A stretch of 64,000 nt of DNA from Actinoplanes sp040639655 (lineage in GTDB: Bacteria > Actinomycetota > Actinomycetes > Mycobacteriales > Micromonosporaceae), in assembly GCF_040639655.1 (NCBI RefSeq), contig NZ_JBFAAI010000021.1:62001-126000 (forward strand), read 5' to 3'. This document shows positions 18,020 to 27,152 of this stretch, piece by piece. A program made the translations under genes and the position numbers. Each line of letters opens with the position of its first letter. Positions within the stretch are counted from its first letter, which is position 1. The notes beneath the pieces are model-generated. The model was not told the origin of the DNA. It did not search any database and saw only the letters and a list, made by a program, of their open reading frames with translations.

Positions 18020-18650
18020 CCGGCTTCATCCCCGGGACGCACTCGCGCATGACGGCCCGGACGTCGGTCTCGGTCGGCGCGGTCCCGAGGGTGCCGTTGT
18101 CCGGCCGGGCGCGCAGGCCGTCGATGACCAGCTCGAGATAGCGCTCGTAAAGGCCCGGCCGGCACTCCTCGCTGTGCTGGGCCATTTCGGTCACCATCGC
18201 CATGATGATCGGGAAGTCGCGGAACCCGGTGTCCGGCCGGAGGCTGCCCTCGGCGTGCGCCCGTTCCATCAGCTGCTCGAGCAGCGGCACCATCTGCTCG
18301 CCGGCCGTCTTGAAGTGCTGCTCGTCCATGCTCAGCGCGGCGTCGCGCAGCCCCCGGTCGGCCGCGTGCCAGCGGGCCGAGGTGCGCAGGAATCCGGTCA
18401 GCCCGTCCCAGGCCGGCTCGGTGGCGAGGGCCTGCTCGGCGAGCGTGACGAGATCCTCCAGCCGATCGCTGAAGACCGCCTCGATCAGCTCCTCCTTGGT
18501 GGGGAAGCGCCGGTAGACCGTGCCGATCCCGACGCCGGCGTGATGGGCCACGTCGTCGAGCGTGGCCGCGAACCCGCGGGCGGCGAAGACCTCGCGGGCG
18601 GCCTCGATGATCCGCTCCCGGTTGCGTTGTGCGTCGCGCCGAAGAGGCAT
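18000..18650 (-). CDS. TetR family repressor of the adjacent MFS exporter
   Basis: 216 residues from ATG 18650. N-terminal helix-turn-helix: RERIIEAAREVFAARG then TLDDVAHHAGVGIGTVYRRFPTKEEL. The C-terminal ligand domain is of the common TetR_C type. It faces the MFS gene across a 100-base gap containing two near-identical palindromes, so it probably represses both itself and the exporter. Confidence 0.9.
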   Translation of the reverse strand: MPLRRDAQRNRERIIEAAREVFAARGFAATLDDVAHHAGVGIGTVYRRFPTKEELIEAVFSDRLEDLVTLAEQALATEPAWDGLTGFLRTSARWHAADRGLRDAALSMDEQHFKTAGEQMVPLLEQLMERAHAEGSLRPDTGFRDFPIIMAMVTEMAQHSEECRPGLYERYLELVIDGLRARPDNGTLGTAPTETDVRAVMRECVPGMKPVRPSRS

Positions 18651-18668
18651 GTGGCCAAGCCTACAACT

Positions 18669-18691
18669 AAGTGGAGGTAACTCCTCAACTT
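18669..18691. promoter_or_regulatory. TetR operator 1
   Basis: AAGTGGAGG, five bases, CCTCAACTT: 23-bp inverted repeat with one mismatch. Same arms as operator 2. Confidence 0.75.
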
Positions 18692-18708
18692 CTGCTGCTA
18701 GCCTGCCG

Positions 18709-18731
18709 AAGTGGAGGACGTACCTCAACTT
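18709..18731. promoter_or_regulatory. TetR operator 2
   Basis: AAGTGGAGG, a different five-base spacer, CCTCAACTT. Lies exactly 40 bases from operator 1 and 20 bases before the MFS start, overlapping its likely transcription start. Confidence 0.75.
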
Positions 18732-18750
18732 AGCTCCGGAAGGCTTCCGC

Positions 18751-20229
18751 ATGAGCAGCACCCTTATTGATCGGCCCCGGCCGGCGGAACGTGAGACCGG
18801 GCGCTGGTGGGCGCTCGTCGTGCTGGCGCTGGCGCAGCTGATGGTGGTGCTCGACGCCACGATCGTGAACATCGCGCTGCCCACCGCGCAGGCCGACCTC
18901 GGCTTCGACGACCACGGCCGGCAGTGGGTGGTCACCGGTTACGCCCTCGCCTTCGGCAGCCTGCTGCTGCTCGGCGGGCGCCTCTCCGACTTCTTCGGCC
19001 GCAAGCGGATGTTCATCATCGGCCTGATCGGGTTCGCCCTCGCGTCGGCCCTCGGCGGCGCCGCCGCCAACCTCGAGCTGCTGATCGTCGCCCGTGCCCT
19101 GCAGGGCGTCTTCGGTGCGGCGCTGGCCCCGGCCGCCCTCTCGCTGCTCTCCACCACGTTCACCGAGCCCGCCGAGCGCGGCAAGGCGTTCGGCATCTTC
19201 GGCGCCATCTCCGGCGCCGGCGGCGGCATGGGCCTGCTGCTCGGCGGCGTCCTCACCGAGTACGTCTCGTGGCGCTGGTGCCTCTACGTCAACCTGGTCA
19301 TCGCCGCGATCGCCGTGGCCGGTGCGATGCTGAAGCTCCGCGACGAGCCGGTCCCCGCCCACGGGAGGATCGACGTCCCCGGCACCATCACGGCGGTCGC
19401 CGGCCTGGTCGCGCTCGTCTACGGCCTCGCCAACGCCGAGACCGACGGCTGGACCGACACCATGACCCTGGGTCCGATCATCGCCGGTCTGGTCCTGCTC
19501 ACCACGTTCGTGCTGATCGAGCGCAAGGCCGCACACCCGCTGCTGCCGCTGCGCGTCGTCCTGGACCGCAACCGCGGCGGTTCGTACGCCTCGATCGCGA
19601 TCGCCGGCGCCGGCATGTTCGGCATCTTCCTGTTCCTCACCTACTACCTGGCCGGCATCCTCGGCTTCACGCCGGTCAAAACCGGCCTTGCGTTCCTGCC
19701 AATGCTCGGCGCCGTGATGCTCACCGCCACGACCGCCGGTTCGATGCTCGCGCCGAAGATCGGCCCGCGCCCGCTGGTTCCGGTCGGTGCCCTGGTAGCG
19801 GCGGCCGGCATGGTGCTGATGACCCGCCTCCAGCTCGACTCGTCCTACGCCACCGACGTACTTCCGGCCCTGATCGTCATCGGTCTCGGTCTCGGCCTGG
19901 TCTTCGCGCCCACCCAGAACGCCGCGACCTCCGGCGTCGAGCACCGCGATGCGGGCGTCGCCTCCGCGATGATCAACACGGTGCAGCAGATCGGCGGCTC
20001 GATCGGCACCGCACTGCTCAGTTCCTTCGCCGCCAGCGCCGCCGAGGACTACATGGTCGGCAAGACCCCGTCCCAGCTGGTGCAGGCCCAGGCCGCGATC
20101 GAGAGCTACCACACCGTCTTCTGGTGGTCGGCCGGCTTCTTCGTACTGGCCGCCGTGGTCGCCGCGGTCCTCTTCCGCACCGGCCCGCTCGACGTGGACC
20201 CGGACGCCCCGCGCGCCATGGCCCACTGA
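18751..20229 (+). CDS. MFS transporter, DHA2 (14-TM) multidrug exporter class
   Basis: 492 residues from ATG 18751 with GGAAGG upstream. Marks of DHA2 exporters: LDATIVNIALPTAQ in helix 1, GGRLSDFFGRKRMF loop, and motif C-like GAISGAGGGMGLLLGG in helix 5. About fourteen hydrophobic segments. Exports an unknown toxic compound or metabolite by proton antiport. Regulated by the divergent TetR. Confidence 0.9.
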   Translation: MSSTLIDRPRPAERETGRWWALVVLALAQLMVVLDATIVNIALPTAQADLGFDDHGRQWVVTGYALAFGSLLLLGGRLSDFFGRKRMFIIGLIGFALASALGGAAANLELLIVARALQGVFGAALAPAALSLLSTTFTEPAERGKAFGIFGAISGAGGGMGLLLGGVLTEYVSWRWCLYVNLVIAAIAVAGAMLKLRDEPVPAHGRIDVPGTITAVAGLVALVYGLANAETDGWTDTMTLGPIIAGLVLLTTFVLIERKAAHPLLPLRVVLDRNRGGSYASIAIAGAGMFGIFLFLTYYLAGILGFTPVKTGLAFLPMLGAVMLTATTAGSMLAPKIGPRPLVPVGALVAAAGMVLMTRLQLDSSYATDVLPALIVIGLGLGLVFAPTQNAATSGVEHRDAGVASAMINTVQQIGGSIGTALLSSFAASAAEDYMVGKTPSQLVQAQAAIESYHTVFWWSAGFFVLAAVVAAVLFRTGPLDVDPDAPRAMAH

Positions 20230-20356
20230 CGTCGGCCCGGGCGCCCCGCGTGGCATGAGTCCATGAGAGCGGCCGTTTTCTGCGCCTCGGCCTGGTGCGC
20301 CGGCCCGGTCCGGTCGTCCTGCAGTCACCGCACGGAACTCCGCCCTTGATCACGGG

Positions 20357-20382
20357 AGCCCGGCCGTACTCGCGGCCGGGCT
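20357..20382 (+). terminator. GC-rich hairpin downstream of the MFS gene
   Basis: AGCCCGGCCG, six-base loop, CGGCCGGGCT: perfect 10-bp stem without a T-run, in the 255-base gap between the exporter and the PPOX gene. Little else is seen in that gap. Confidence 0.6.
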
Positions 20383-20484
20383 TCCGCGCGTAGCCGTACC
20401 CAAGCCGGATGTTGATCTTGATGGGTTTGACGGGCGGTGTCGAGGAAAGGAGGGGAGAACGGCTCTCACGGACGAGGAGGCGAC

Positions 20485-20982
20485 ATGACCGCGACGGAGC
20501 AGGAACAGCGCGAGAAGGTCAAGGCGATGGTGGCGGACGCGAAGATCGCCATGCTGACCACGATGACCGAGAGCGGTAAGCATGTGAGCCGCCCGATGGC
20601 GGTGCAGGACCAGGAGTTCGACGGCGATCTGTGGTTCTTCACCTATGCCGACTCCGACCTGGTCGCACAGATCGGCGTTCACCCGCAGGTGAATGTCGCG
20701 TTCAGCGACCAGAAGCACAACAACTGGATCTCCATCTCGGGTGCGGCCGTACGGGTCGACGACCGGGCGCAGGCGGAGCGGCTGTGGAACCCGTTCCTCA
20801 AGGCGTGGTTCCCGGACGGGCTGGAGACGCCGAACCTGACGCTGGTCAAGGTGCACGCGGACACCGCGGAGTACTGGGAGGCGGCGCACAGTTCGAAGGT
20901 CGTCACGCTTCTCGGGTACGCCAAGGCCGCGGTTACCGGAAAGACGCCGGACGCGGGCGAGAACGAAACCGTCAGGCTTTAG
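20485..20982 (+). CDS. Pyridoxamine 5'-phosphate oxidase-family flavin protein (general stress type)
   Basis: 165 residues from ATG 20485 with GAGGAGG upstream. Split-barrel flavin fold: AMLTTMTESGKHVSRPMAVQ, then DGDLWFFTYADSD and VNVAFSDQKHNNWISISG. Resembles the general stress protein 26-like group, which binds FMN or F420. Substrate unknown. Confidence 0.83.
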   Translation: MTATEQEQREKVKAMVADAKIAMLTTMTESGKHVSRPMAVQDQEFDGDLWFFTYADSDLVAQIGVHPQVNVAFSDQKHNNWISISGAAVRVDDRAQAERLWNPFLKAWFPDGLETPNLTLVKVHADTAEYWEAAHSSKVVTLLGYAKAAVTGKTPDAGENETVRL

Positions 20983-21124
20983 TGGGCCGCGTTCCACCTG
21001 GATCAGGGTGGCGGCTAGAGTCGCGGTTGCGGCCCGCCCCGGACCGGCAACGCTGCCGACGACATCGTCCCTGGGGCCTCGACGGGCTATCCGCATCTCG
21101 CTACCCGATCCAGGGGGAAGAAAC

Positions 21125-22153
21125 ATGCGTATCGGCGTGCTCACCGGTGGCGGCGACTGCCCCGGTCTCAACGCGGTCATCCGTGCCGTCGTCCGTAAGG
21201 GCGTGTCCGCTTACGGTCACGAGTTCGTCGGCTTCCGCGACGGCTGGAAGGGCCCGCTCGAGGGTCTGACGAAGCCGCTCGGCATCGCTGAGGTGCGTGG
21301 CATCCTGCCCCGCGGCGGCACCATCCTGGGCTCCTCCCGTACGAACCCGTTCAAGATCGAGAACGGCGTCGAGCGGATCAAGGCGAACCTGGCCGAGATG
21401 GGCGTCGACGCGCTCGTCGCGATCGGCGGCGAGGACACCCTCGGCGTCGCCACCAAGCTGTCCGAGCTGGGCGTCAACGTGGTCGGCGTGCCGAAGACCA
21501 TCGACAACGACCTGAACGGCACCGACTACACCTTCGGCTTCGACACCGCGGTCAACATCGCGATGGAGGCCATCGACCGGCTGCACACCACCGCCGAGTC
21601 GCACCACCGCACCCTGGTCGTCGAGGTCATGGGCCGCCACGCCGGCTGGATCGCGCTGCACGCCGGCCTCGCCGGTGGCGCCAACGTCATCCTGCTGCCG
21701 GAGCGCCAGTTCGACGTGGACCAGGTCGCCACCTACGTGACCAAGCGGTTCCAGGTCGAGTACGCGCCGATCGTCGTCGTCGCCGAGGGCGCCCAGCCGC
21801 TCGACGGCCAGATGGTCCTGCACAACCAGGAGCTCGACAGCTTCGGCCACGTCCGCCTCGGCGGCATCGGCCAGTGGCTCGCCGAGCAGCTCGAGGAGAA
21901 GACCGGCAAGGAGGCCCGTACGGTCGTCCTCGGTCACATCCAGCGCGGTGGCACCCCGACCGCGTTCGACCGGGTCCTGTCCACCCGTTTCGGCCTGCAG
22001 GCGATCGACGCCGTCAACGAGGGCGACTTCGGCAAGATGGTGGCGCTGCGCGGCACCGACGTGGTCCGGATCCCGCTCATCGAGGGCACCGGCGAGCTGA
22101 AGACCGTTCCGCTCGAGCGTTACGAAGAGGCCGAGGTCTTCTTCGGCAGCTGA
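21125..22153 (+). CDS. pfp: 6-phosphofructokinase, predicted pyrophosphate-dependent
   Basis: 342 residues from ATG 21125 with GGGGGAAG upstream. Phosphoryl-donor loop GGGDCPGLNAVIR at the N-terminus; catalytic PKTIDND (Asp127). Residue 104 is Asp (GGEDT) and residue 124 is Lys, the pair known to mark PPi-dependent enzymes; ATP-dependent enzymes have Gly104. MGRHAGWIA and LGHIQRGG complete the sugar-phosphate site. Single-domain length fits the actinobacterial PPi enzyme of Amycolatopsis. It would make glycolysis reversible at this step. Confidence 0.9.
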   Translation: MRIGVLTGGGDCPGLNAVIRAVVRKGVSAYGHEFVGFRDGWKGPLEGLTKPLGIAEVRGILPRGGTILGSSRTNPFKIENGVERIKANLAEMGVDALVAIGGEDTLGVATKLSELGVNVVGVPKTIDNDLNGTDYTFGFDTAVNIAMEAIDRLHTTAESHHRTLVVEVMGRHAGWIALHAGLAGGANVILLPERQFDVDQVATYVTKRFQVEYAPIVVVAEGAQPLDGQMVLHNQELDSFGHVRLGGIGQWLAEQLEEKTGKEARTVVLGHIQRGGTPTAFDRVLSTRFGLQAIDAVNEGDFGKMVALRGTDVVRIPLIEGTGELKTVPLERYEEAEVFFGS

Positions 22154-22165
22154 TCTGCCGTCGTG

Positions 22166-22191
22166 ATGCCGGGGAGCGCGCTCCCCGGCAT
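22166..22191 (+). terminator. Hairpin after pfp
   Basis: ATGCCGGGGAGCG directly followed by its complement CGCTCCCCGGCAT, then a T-rich TTCCGTTCTT. Thirteen bases after the pfp stop. Confidence 0.75.
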
Positions 22192-22218
22192 TCCGTTCTT
22201 CACCGGCTGGCGCTCCGC

Positions 22219-22308
22219 GCTGTCTCAGCGAGTCCGAGACAGCCGTGGTGGCCAGCCGGGTTTTGTGGCTGGCGGTGGCCGTTGTCTTGGTGGGTGTGAG
22301 GCAGCGGT
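22219..22308 (+). repeat. Dispersed multi-hairpin repeat, copy A
   Basis: Three consecutive hairpins: GCTGTCTC/GAGACAGC (9-base loop), GCCAGCC/GGCTGGC around a TTTT loop, and CCGTTGTCTT pairing with GAGGCAGCGG through G-U pairs. The same order and much of the sequence recur at copy B (43.1 kb); copy C (51.9 kb) holds hairpin 1 only. Sits between pfp and proC. Confidence 0.8.
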
Positions 22309-22355
22309 CGGAGCCGGCCGGAGGCGTTCCGGACCGCATCGTCGAGGAGTCTGCG

Positions 22356-23168
22356 TTGTCCCAGCACACCGTCGCGGTCCTGGGGGCCGGCAAGATGGGT
22401 GAACTCGTCCTCTCCGGCCTGCTCCGGTCGGGCTGGCCCGCCGACCGTCTGCTCGCCACGGCGCGCCGCCCGGACCGCCGCGCCGAGCTGGCCGAGCGCC
22501 ACGGCGTGCGCGTCGTCGACAATGTCACCGCCGCCGGCGAGGCTGACGTACTGGCCGTCGCGGTCAAGCCGCAGGATGCCGGGACGCTGCTCGACGAGGT
22601 CAGCGGCCGGATCTCCGCCGGCACACTCGTCGTGTCGCTCTGTGCCGGGCTGCCCACCGGCTTCTTCGCCGCCCGGCTGTCCGAGGGCACGCCGGTGATC
22701 CGCGTCATGACGAACACGCCGGCCCTGGTCGGCCAGGCGATGACGGCGATCTCAGCCGGCCCGCACGCCACCGACGATCATCTGGCCGTGGCCGATGCGA
22801 TGTTCAAGCCGCTGGGCACGACCGTCCGTGTCCCCGAGTACCAGCAGGACGCCGTCACGGCGCTCTCCGGCTCCGGCCCGGCCTACTTCTACCTGATGGT
22901 CGAGGCCATGATCGACGCCGGCGTCCTGCTCGGGCTGCCGCGTCAGACCGCCCACGAGCTCGCCGTGCAGACGGCGCTCGGGTCGGCGACGATGCTCCGC
23001 GACTCCGGCGAGCACCCGGTGAAGCTCCGTGAGTCGGTCACGTCCCCGGCCGGGACCACGGCCGCTGCCCTCCGCGAACTCGAGAACCACGGAGTCCGCG
23101 CCGCCCTGATGGACGCCCTCTCGGCGGCCCGCGACCGGGCCCGCGAGCTGGCGGCCCAGGCCCGCTGA
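22356..23168 (+). CDS. proC: Pyrroline-5-carboxylate reductase
   Basis: 270 residues from TTG 22356, chosen for GAGGAG six to seven bases upstream and because it gives the usual family length. Rossmann motif VLGAGKMGELVLSGL; VRVMTNTPALVGQAMTAI; and the C-terminal signature ALSGSGPAYFYLMVEAMIDAG with SPAGTTAAAL. Last step of proline synthesis, NAD(P)H-dependent. No other proline genes are nearby. Confidence 0.92.
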   Translation: MSQHTVAVLGAGKMGELVLSGLLRSGWPADRLLATARRPDRRAELAERHGVRVVDNVTAAGEADVLAVAVKPQDAGTLLDEVSGRISAGTLVVSLCAGLPTGFFAARLSEGTPVIRVMTNTPALVGQAMTAISAGPHATDDHLAVADAMFKPLGTTVRVPEYQQDAVTALSGSGPAYFYLMVEAMIDAGVLLGLPRQTAHELAVQTALGSATMLRDSGEHPVKLRESVTSPAGTTAAALRELENHGVRAALMDALSAARDRARELAAQAR

Positions 23169-23180
23169 CCGCACCGGCCC

Positions 23181-23223
23181 GCGTGGTGACCTGTGGCGTG
23201 CATACGGGCGTAGGTGACCACGC
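23181..23223. terminator. Possible bidirectional hairpin between proC and DUF429
   Basis: GCGTGGTGACC and GGTGACCACGC pair except for one position around a long loop, in the gap between two convergent genes. Confidence 0.4.
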
Positions 23224-23269
23224 GCGCTGCGGCGTGATGCGACTGGCGCGCGCCGGTGGGCGTACCGGA

Positions 23270-23947
23270 TCAGTAATAGATCGCGATCTTGCTGCCGTTC
23301 TGTTCCTCGGGCGGGCTCGGGTGACTGAGGGCCGTGCCGGTGGCCACGCGGTGGGCGGTCCAGGCGACGGCGGCCGCGTCGAGGATGTCGTCCGGCGGCG
23401 CCTGGCCGGCCGGGCCGAGCTTGTCCGGCAGCACGATGCCGTTGCGGGCGAGCAGCTCCCGGCGGCGGGTCTGTCCGCTCCAGGTTTTCTTGGCGTGCGC
23501 GAGCGGCTCGCCGGCCATGGTCCGGAAGGACACTTCGGGGTGGGCCTCGAAGAGCAGGCCGGGGTGGCGTTCCCAGATGGCGTTGGCCTCGAGCAGTTTC
23601 GGTCGTAGCGCCCAGGACTGGCGGCTCAGCCCGGCGCCGGTCAGTTCACGGCACACCCGGTTGGCGGAGGCGAAATCGGACTCCTGCCAGACCGCGCGCG
23701 GCGGGACCCGGAAGACGCTGCTGCGGCGTGGCCCGAGCTGGTCGGCGGCGAGGGTGTCGGCGGCCCGCCAGCGGTCCGGCAGCATGCCGAGAGGGATGTC
23801 CACACCGATCACCGCGGCGCCGGAGCTTCCGGCGACGATCTCGTAGAGGGTGGCGGCCAGGACGGCCCGGCCGAACGCGCCGTCGCGCAGCTCCACGCCG
23901 ACCCAGCCGAGCGCGTACGCGTCGACGCCGATGACGTGGATGCCCAT
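23270..23947 (-). CDS. DUF429 family protein (RNase H-like fold)
   Basis: 225 residues from ATG 23947. The N-terminal GVDAYALGWVGVEL and internal VIGVDIPLGM, RVPPRAVW and EAHPEVSFRTMAG blocks are the conserved DUF429 elements, with Asp/Glu positions compatible with a metal-dependent nuclease-like core. Function unknown in the family. Its ATG overlaps the stop of a 27-residue ORF (TGATG), so it is probably translated by coupling. Confidence 0.8.
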   Translation of the reverse strand: MGIHVIGVDAYALGWVGVELRDGAFGRAVLAATLYEIVAGSSGAAVIGVDIPLGMLPDRWRAADTLAADQLGPRRSSVFRVPPRAVWQESDFASANRVCRELTGAGLSRQSWALRPKLLEANAIWERHPGLLFEAHPEVSFRTMAGEPLAHAKKTWSGQTRRRELLARNGIVLPDKLGPAGQAPPDDILDAAAVAWTAHRVATGTALSHPSPPEEQNGSKIAIYY

Positions 23948-24030
23948 CAGCCAGCGACCCGGCCGCGGTGGCGGTCCATATCGGTCGTGCCACCGGTGGG
24001 GGCCCCGATGCTGACGTCGTAGATGGTCAT
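23947..24030 (-). CDS. 27-residue leaderless ORF coupled to the DUF429 gene
   Basis: Reads MTIYDVSIGAP then TGGTTDMDRHRGRVAG. The ATG at 24030 follows a TAGTCT -10 box by 6 bases, which would place the transcript start at this codon. The TGA overlaps the DUF429 ATG in another frame. It may be a leader peptide that delivers ribosomes to DUF429, or a small protein in its own right. No family recognised. Confidence 0.5.
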   Translation of the reverse strand: MTIYDVSIGAPTGGTTDMDRHRGRVAG

Positions 24031-24036
24031 GACGGA

Positions 24037-24042
24037 AGACTA
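24037..24042 (-). promoter_or_regulatory. -10 box for the leaderless small ORF
   Basis: Minus-strand TAGTCT, 6 bases upstream of ATG 24030. Confidence 0.45.
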
Positions 24043-24120
24043 CTGGTTGTGTCTGCTTGATTGCACCCGGTGGCGGCCCGCTTGTTGATGTTAAAGAGAC
24101 CTTAAAGCTGTTCACCTGGC

Positions 24121-24150
24121 TTGACTGTTGTTAATCGATGTGACTACCGT
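24121..24150 (+). promoter_or_regulatory. Chitinase gene promoter
   Basis: TTGACT (24121-24126), 18 bases, TACCGT (24145-24150): a good housekeeping-type promoter, with the start point expected near 24157. Confidence 0.6.
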
Positions 24151-24195
24151 CTCCTCAACCCTCTCTTTGGAAAGTTTCCTAACTGTTGAGGAGAC
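24149..24195. promoter_or_regulatory. Nested inverted repeats at the chitinase start region
   Basis: Outer arms GTCTCCTCAAC and GTTGAGGAGAC are an 11-bp perfect inverted repeat; the right arm contains the ribosome binding site GAGGAG. Inside lies the palindrome GGAAAGTTTCC (24169-24179). A repressor could cover the start point here; the left arm overlaps the -10 box, so an RNA hairpin needs an upstream start. Confidence 0.6.
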
Positions 24196-24201
24196 ACCCC
24201 C

Positions 24202-25674
<1,473 letters not shown>

Positions 25675-25692
25675 CACCTGATCGGTACGTGA

Positions 25693-25730
25693 GAAGAGGG
25701 GCACCGGCCGCAAGGTCGGTGCCCCTCTTC
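25693..25730 (+). terminator. Strong terminator after the chitinase gene
   Basis: GAAGAGGGGCACCG and CGGTGCCCCTCTTC form a 14-bp perfect stem, extended inward to a GCAA tetraloop. The hairpin ends two bases before the aroG -10 box and so covers its -35 region. Confidence 0.85.
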
Positions 25731-25732
25731 CG

Positions 25733-25738
25733 TACGCT
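25733..25738 (+). promoter_or_regulatory. -10 box of the leaderless aroG promoter
   Basis: TACGCT ends 7 bases before ATG 25746. Confidence 0.5.
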
Positions 25739-25745
25739 TTGCGGT

Positions 25746-27152
25746 ATGCGCCGTGAGTGGCATCAGCTCAGTCATCCCGGGGTCGGTAACCCGGCTCTGC
25801 AGACCTCCCGCCCGTCGACGAACTCCGCCGAGGACGAGGCTCTCGGCCTCGACCACTGGCGCAGCCTGCCGCGCGTGCAGATGCCACCCTGGCCGGACAT
25901 GGGCGAGGTCGCCGAGGTCTGCAAGGTCCTCGACAACGTGCCGTCAATCGTCGCGCCTTACGAGGTCGACCAGCTGCGGCACCGCCTCGCCGAGGTGTGC
26001 GAGGGCCGCGCGTTCCTGCTCCAGGGCGGCGACTGTGCCGAGACGTTCGCCGACAACACCGAGAGCCACCTGCTCGCCAACGCGCGCACCCTGCTGCAGA
26101 TGGCCGTGGTGCTGACGTACGGCGCCTCGATGCCGGTCGTCAAGGTGGCGCGGGTCGCCGGGCAGTACACCAAGCCCCGGTCCGCGCCGACCGACGCGCT
26201 GGGCCTCCCGGCGTACCGCGGCGATCTGATCAACTCGCTGGACGCGAACGAGGCGGCCCGCGTCGCGGACCCGCAGCGCATGATCCGGGCGTACGCGAAC
26301 TCGGCCGCCGCCATGAACATGCTCCGCGCCTACCTCTCCGGCGGTCTCGCCGACCTGCACGGTCTGCACGACTGGAACAAGGACTTCGTCCGGGCCTCCC
26401 CGGCCGGCGAGCGTTACGAGGCCATTGCCCGCGAGATCGACCGCGCTCTCGACTTCATCCGCGCCTGCGGCATGACCGACAGCGAGGCGCTGCGCACGGT
26501 CAGCCTGTACTGCTCGCACGAGGCCCTGGCCCTGGAGTACGACCGGGCCCTGACCCGGGTCTCCGACGGCCGGGCGTACGGGTTGAGCGGCCACTTCCTG
26601 TGGATCGGCGAGCGCACCCGCCAGCTCGACCACGCGCACATCGACTTCATCAGCCGGATCGCGAACCCGATCGGCGTCAAGATCGGCCCCGGGACGTCGC
26701 CGGAGACCGCGATCGAGCTGTGCGAGAAGCTGAACCCGGAGAACATCCCGGGCCGGCTCACCCTGATCAGCCGGATGGGCAACGGCAAGGTCCGCGACAC
26801 CCTGCCCCCGATCGTGGAGAAGGTGCACGCCTCCGGCGCCAAGGTCGTCTGGCAGTGCGACCCGATGCACGGCAACACCCACGAGTCGAGCAACGGCTAC
26901 AAGACCCGCCACTTCGACCGGGTCGTCGACGAGGTGCTCGGCTACTTCGAGGTGCACCGCGGCCTCGGCACCCACCCGGGCGGCATCCACGTCGAGCTGA
27001 CCGGCGAGGACGTCACCGAGTGCCTGGGCGGCGCGCAGGGCATCGAGGACCTCGACCTGCCGGGCCGCTACGAGACGGCCTGTGACCCGCGGCTGAACAC
27101 GCAGCAGAGCCTGGAGCTGGCGTTCCTTGTCGCCGAGATGCTCCGTGGCTGA
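25746..27152 (+). CDS. aroG: Class II 3-deoxy-D-arabino-heptulosonate-7-phosphate synthase
   Basis: 468 residues. Condenses phosphoenolpyruvate and erythrose-4-phosphate, the entry to aromatic amino acid synthesis. Class II marks: LLQGGDCAETF (metal Cys), KVARVAGQYTKPRS, WIGERTRQLDHAH, IGVKIGPG, and WQCDPMHGNT near the C-terminus. Length and order match Rv2178c. The 3' end overlaps the threonine aldolase gene by 8 bases. Confidence 0.95.
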   Translation: MRREWHQLSHPGVGNPALQTSRPSTNSAEDEALGLDHWRSLPRVQMPPWPDMGEVAEVCKVLDNVPSIVAPYEVDQLRHRLAEVCEGRAFLLQGGDCAETFADNTESHLLANARTLLQMAVVLTYGASMPVVKVARVAGQYTKPRSAPTDALGLPAYRGDLINSLDANEAARVADPQRMIRAYANSAAAMNMLRAYLSGGLADLHGLHDWNKDFVRASPAGERYEAIAREIDRALDFIRACGMTDSEALRTVSLYCSHEALALEYDRALTRVSDGRAYGLSGHFLWIGERTRQLDHAHIDFISRIANPIGVKIGPGTSPETAIELCEKLNPENIPGRLTLISRMGNGKVRDTLPPIVEKVHASGAKVVWQCDPMHGNTHESSNGYKTRHFDRVVDEVLGYFEVHRGLGTHPGGIHVELTGEDVTECLGGAQGIEDLDLPGRYETACDPRLNTQQSLELAFLVAEMLRG

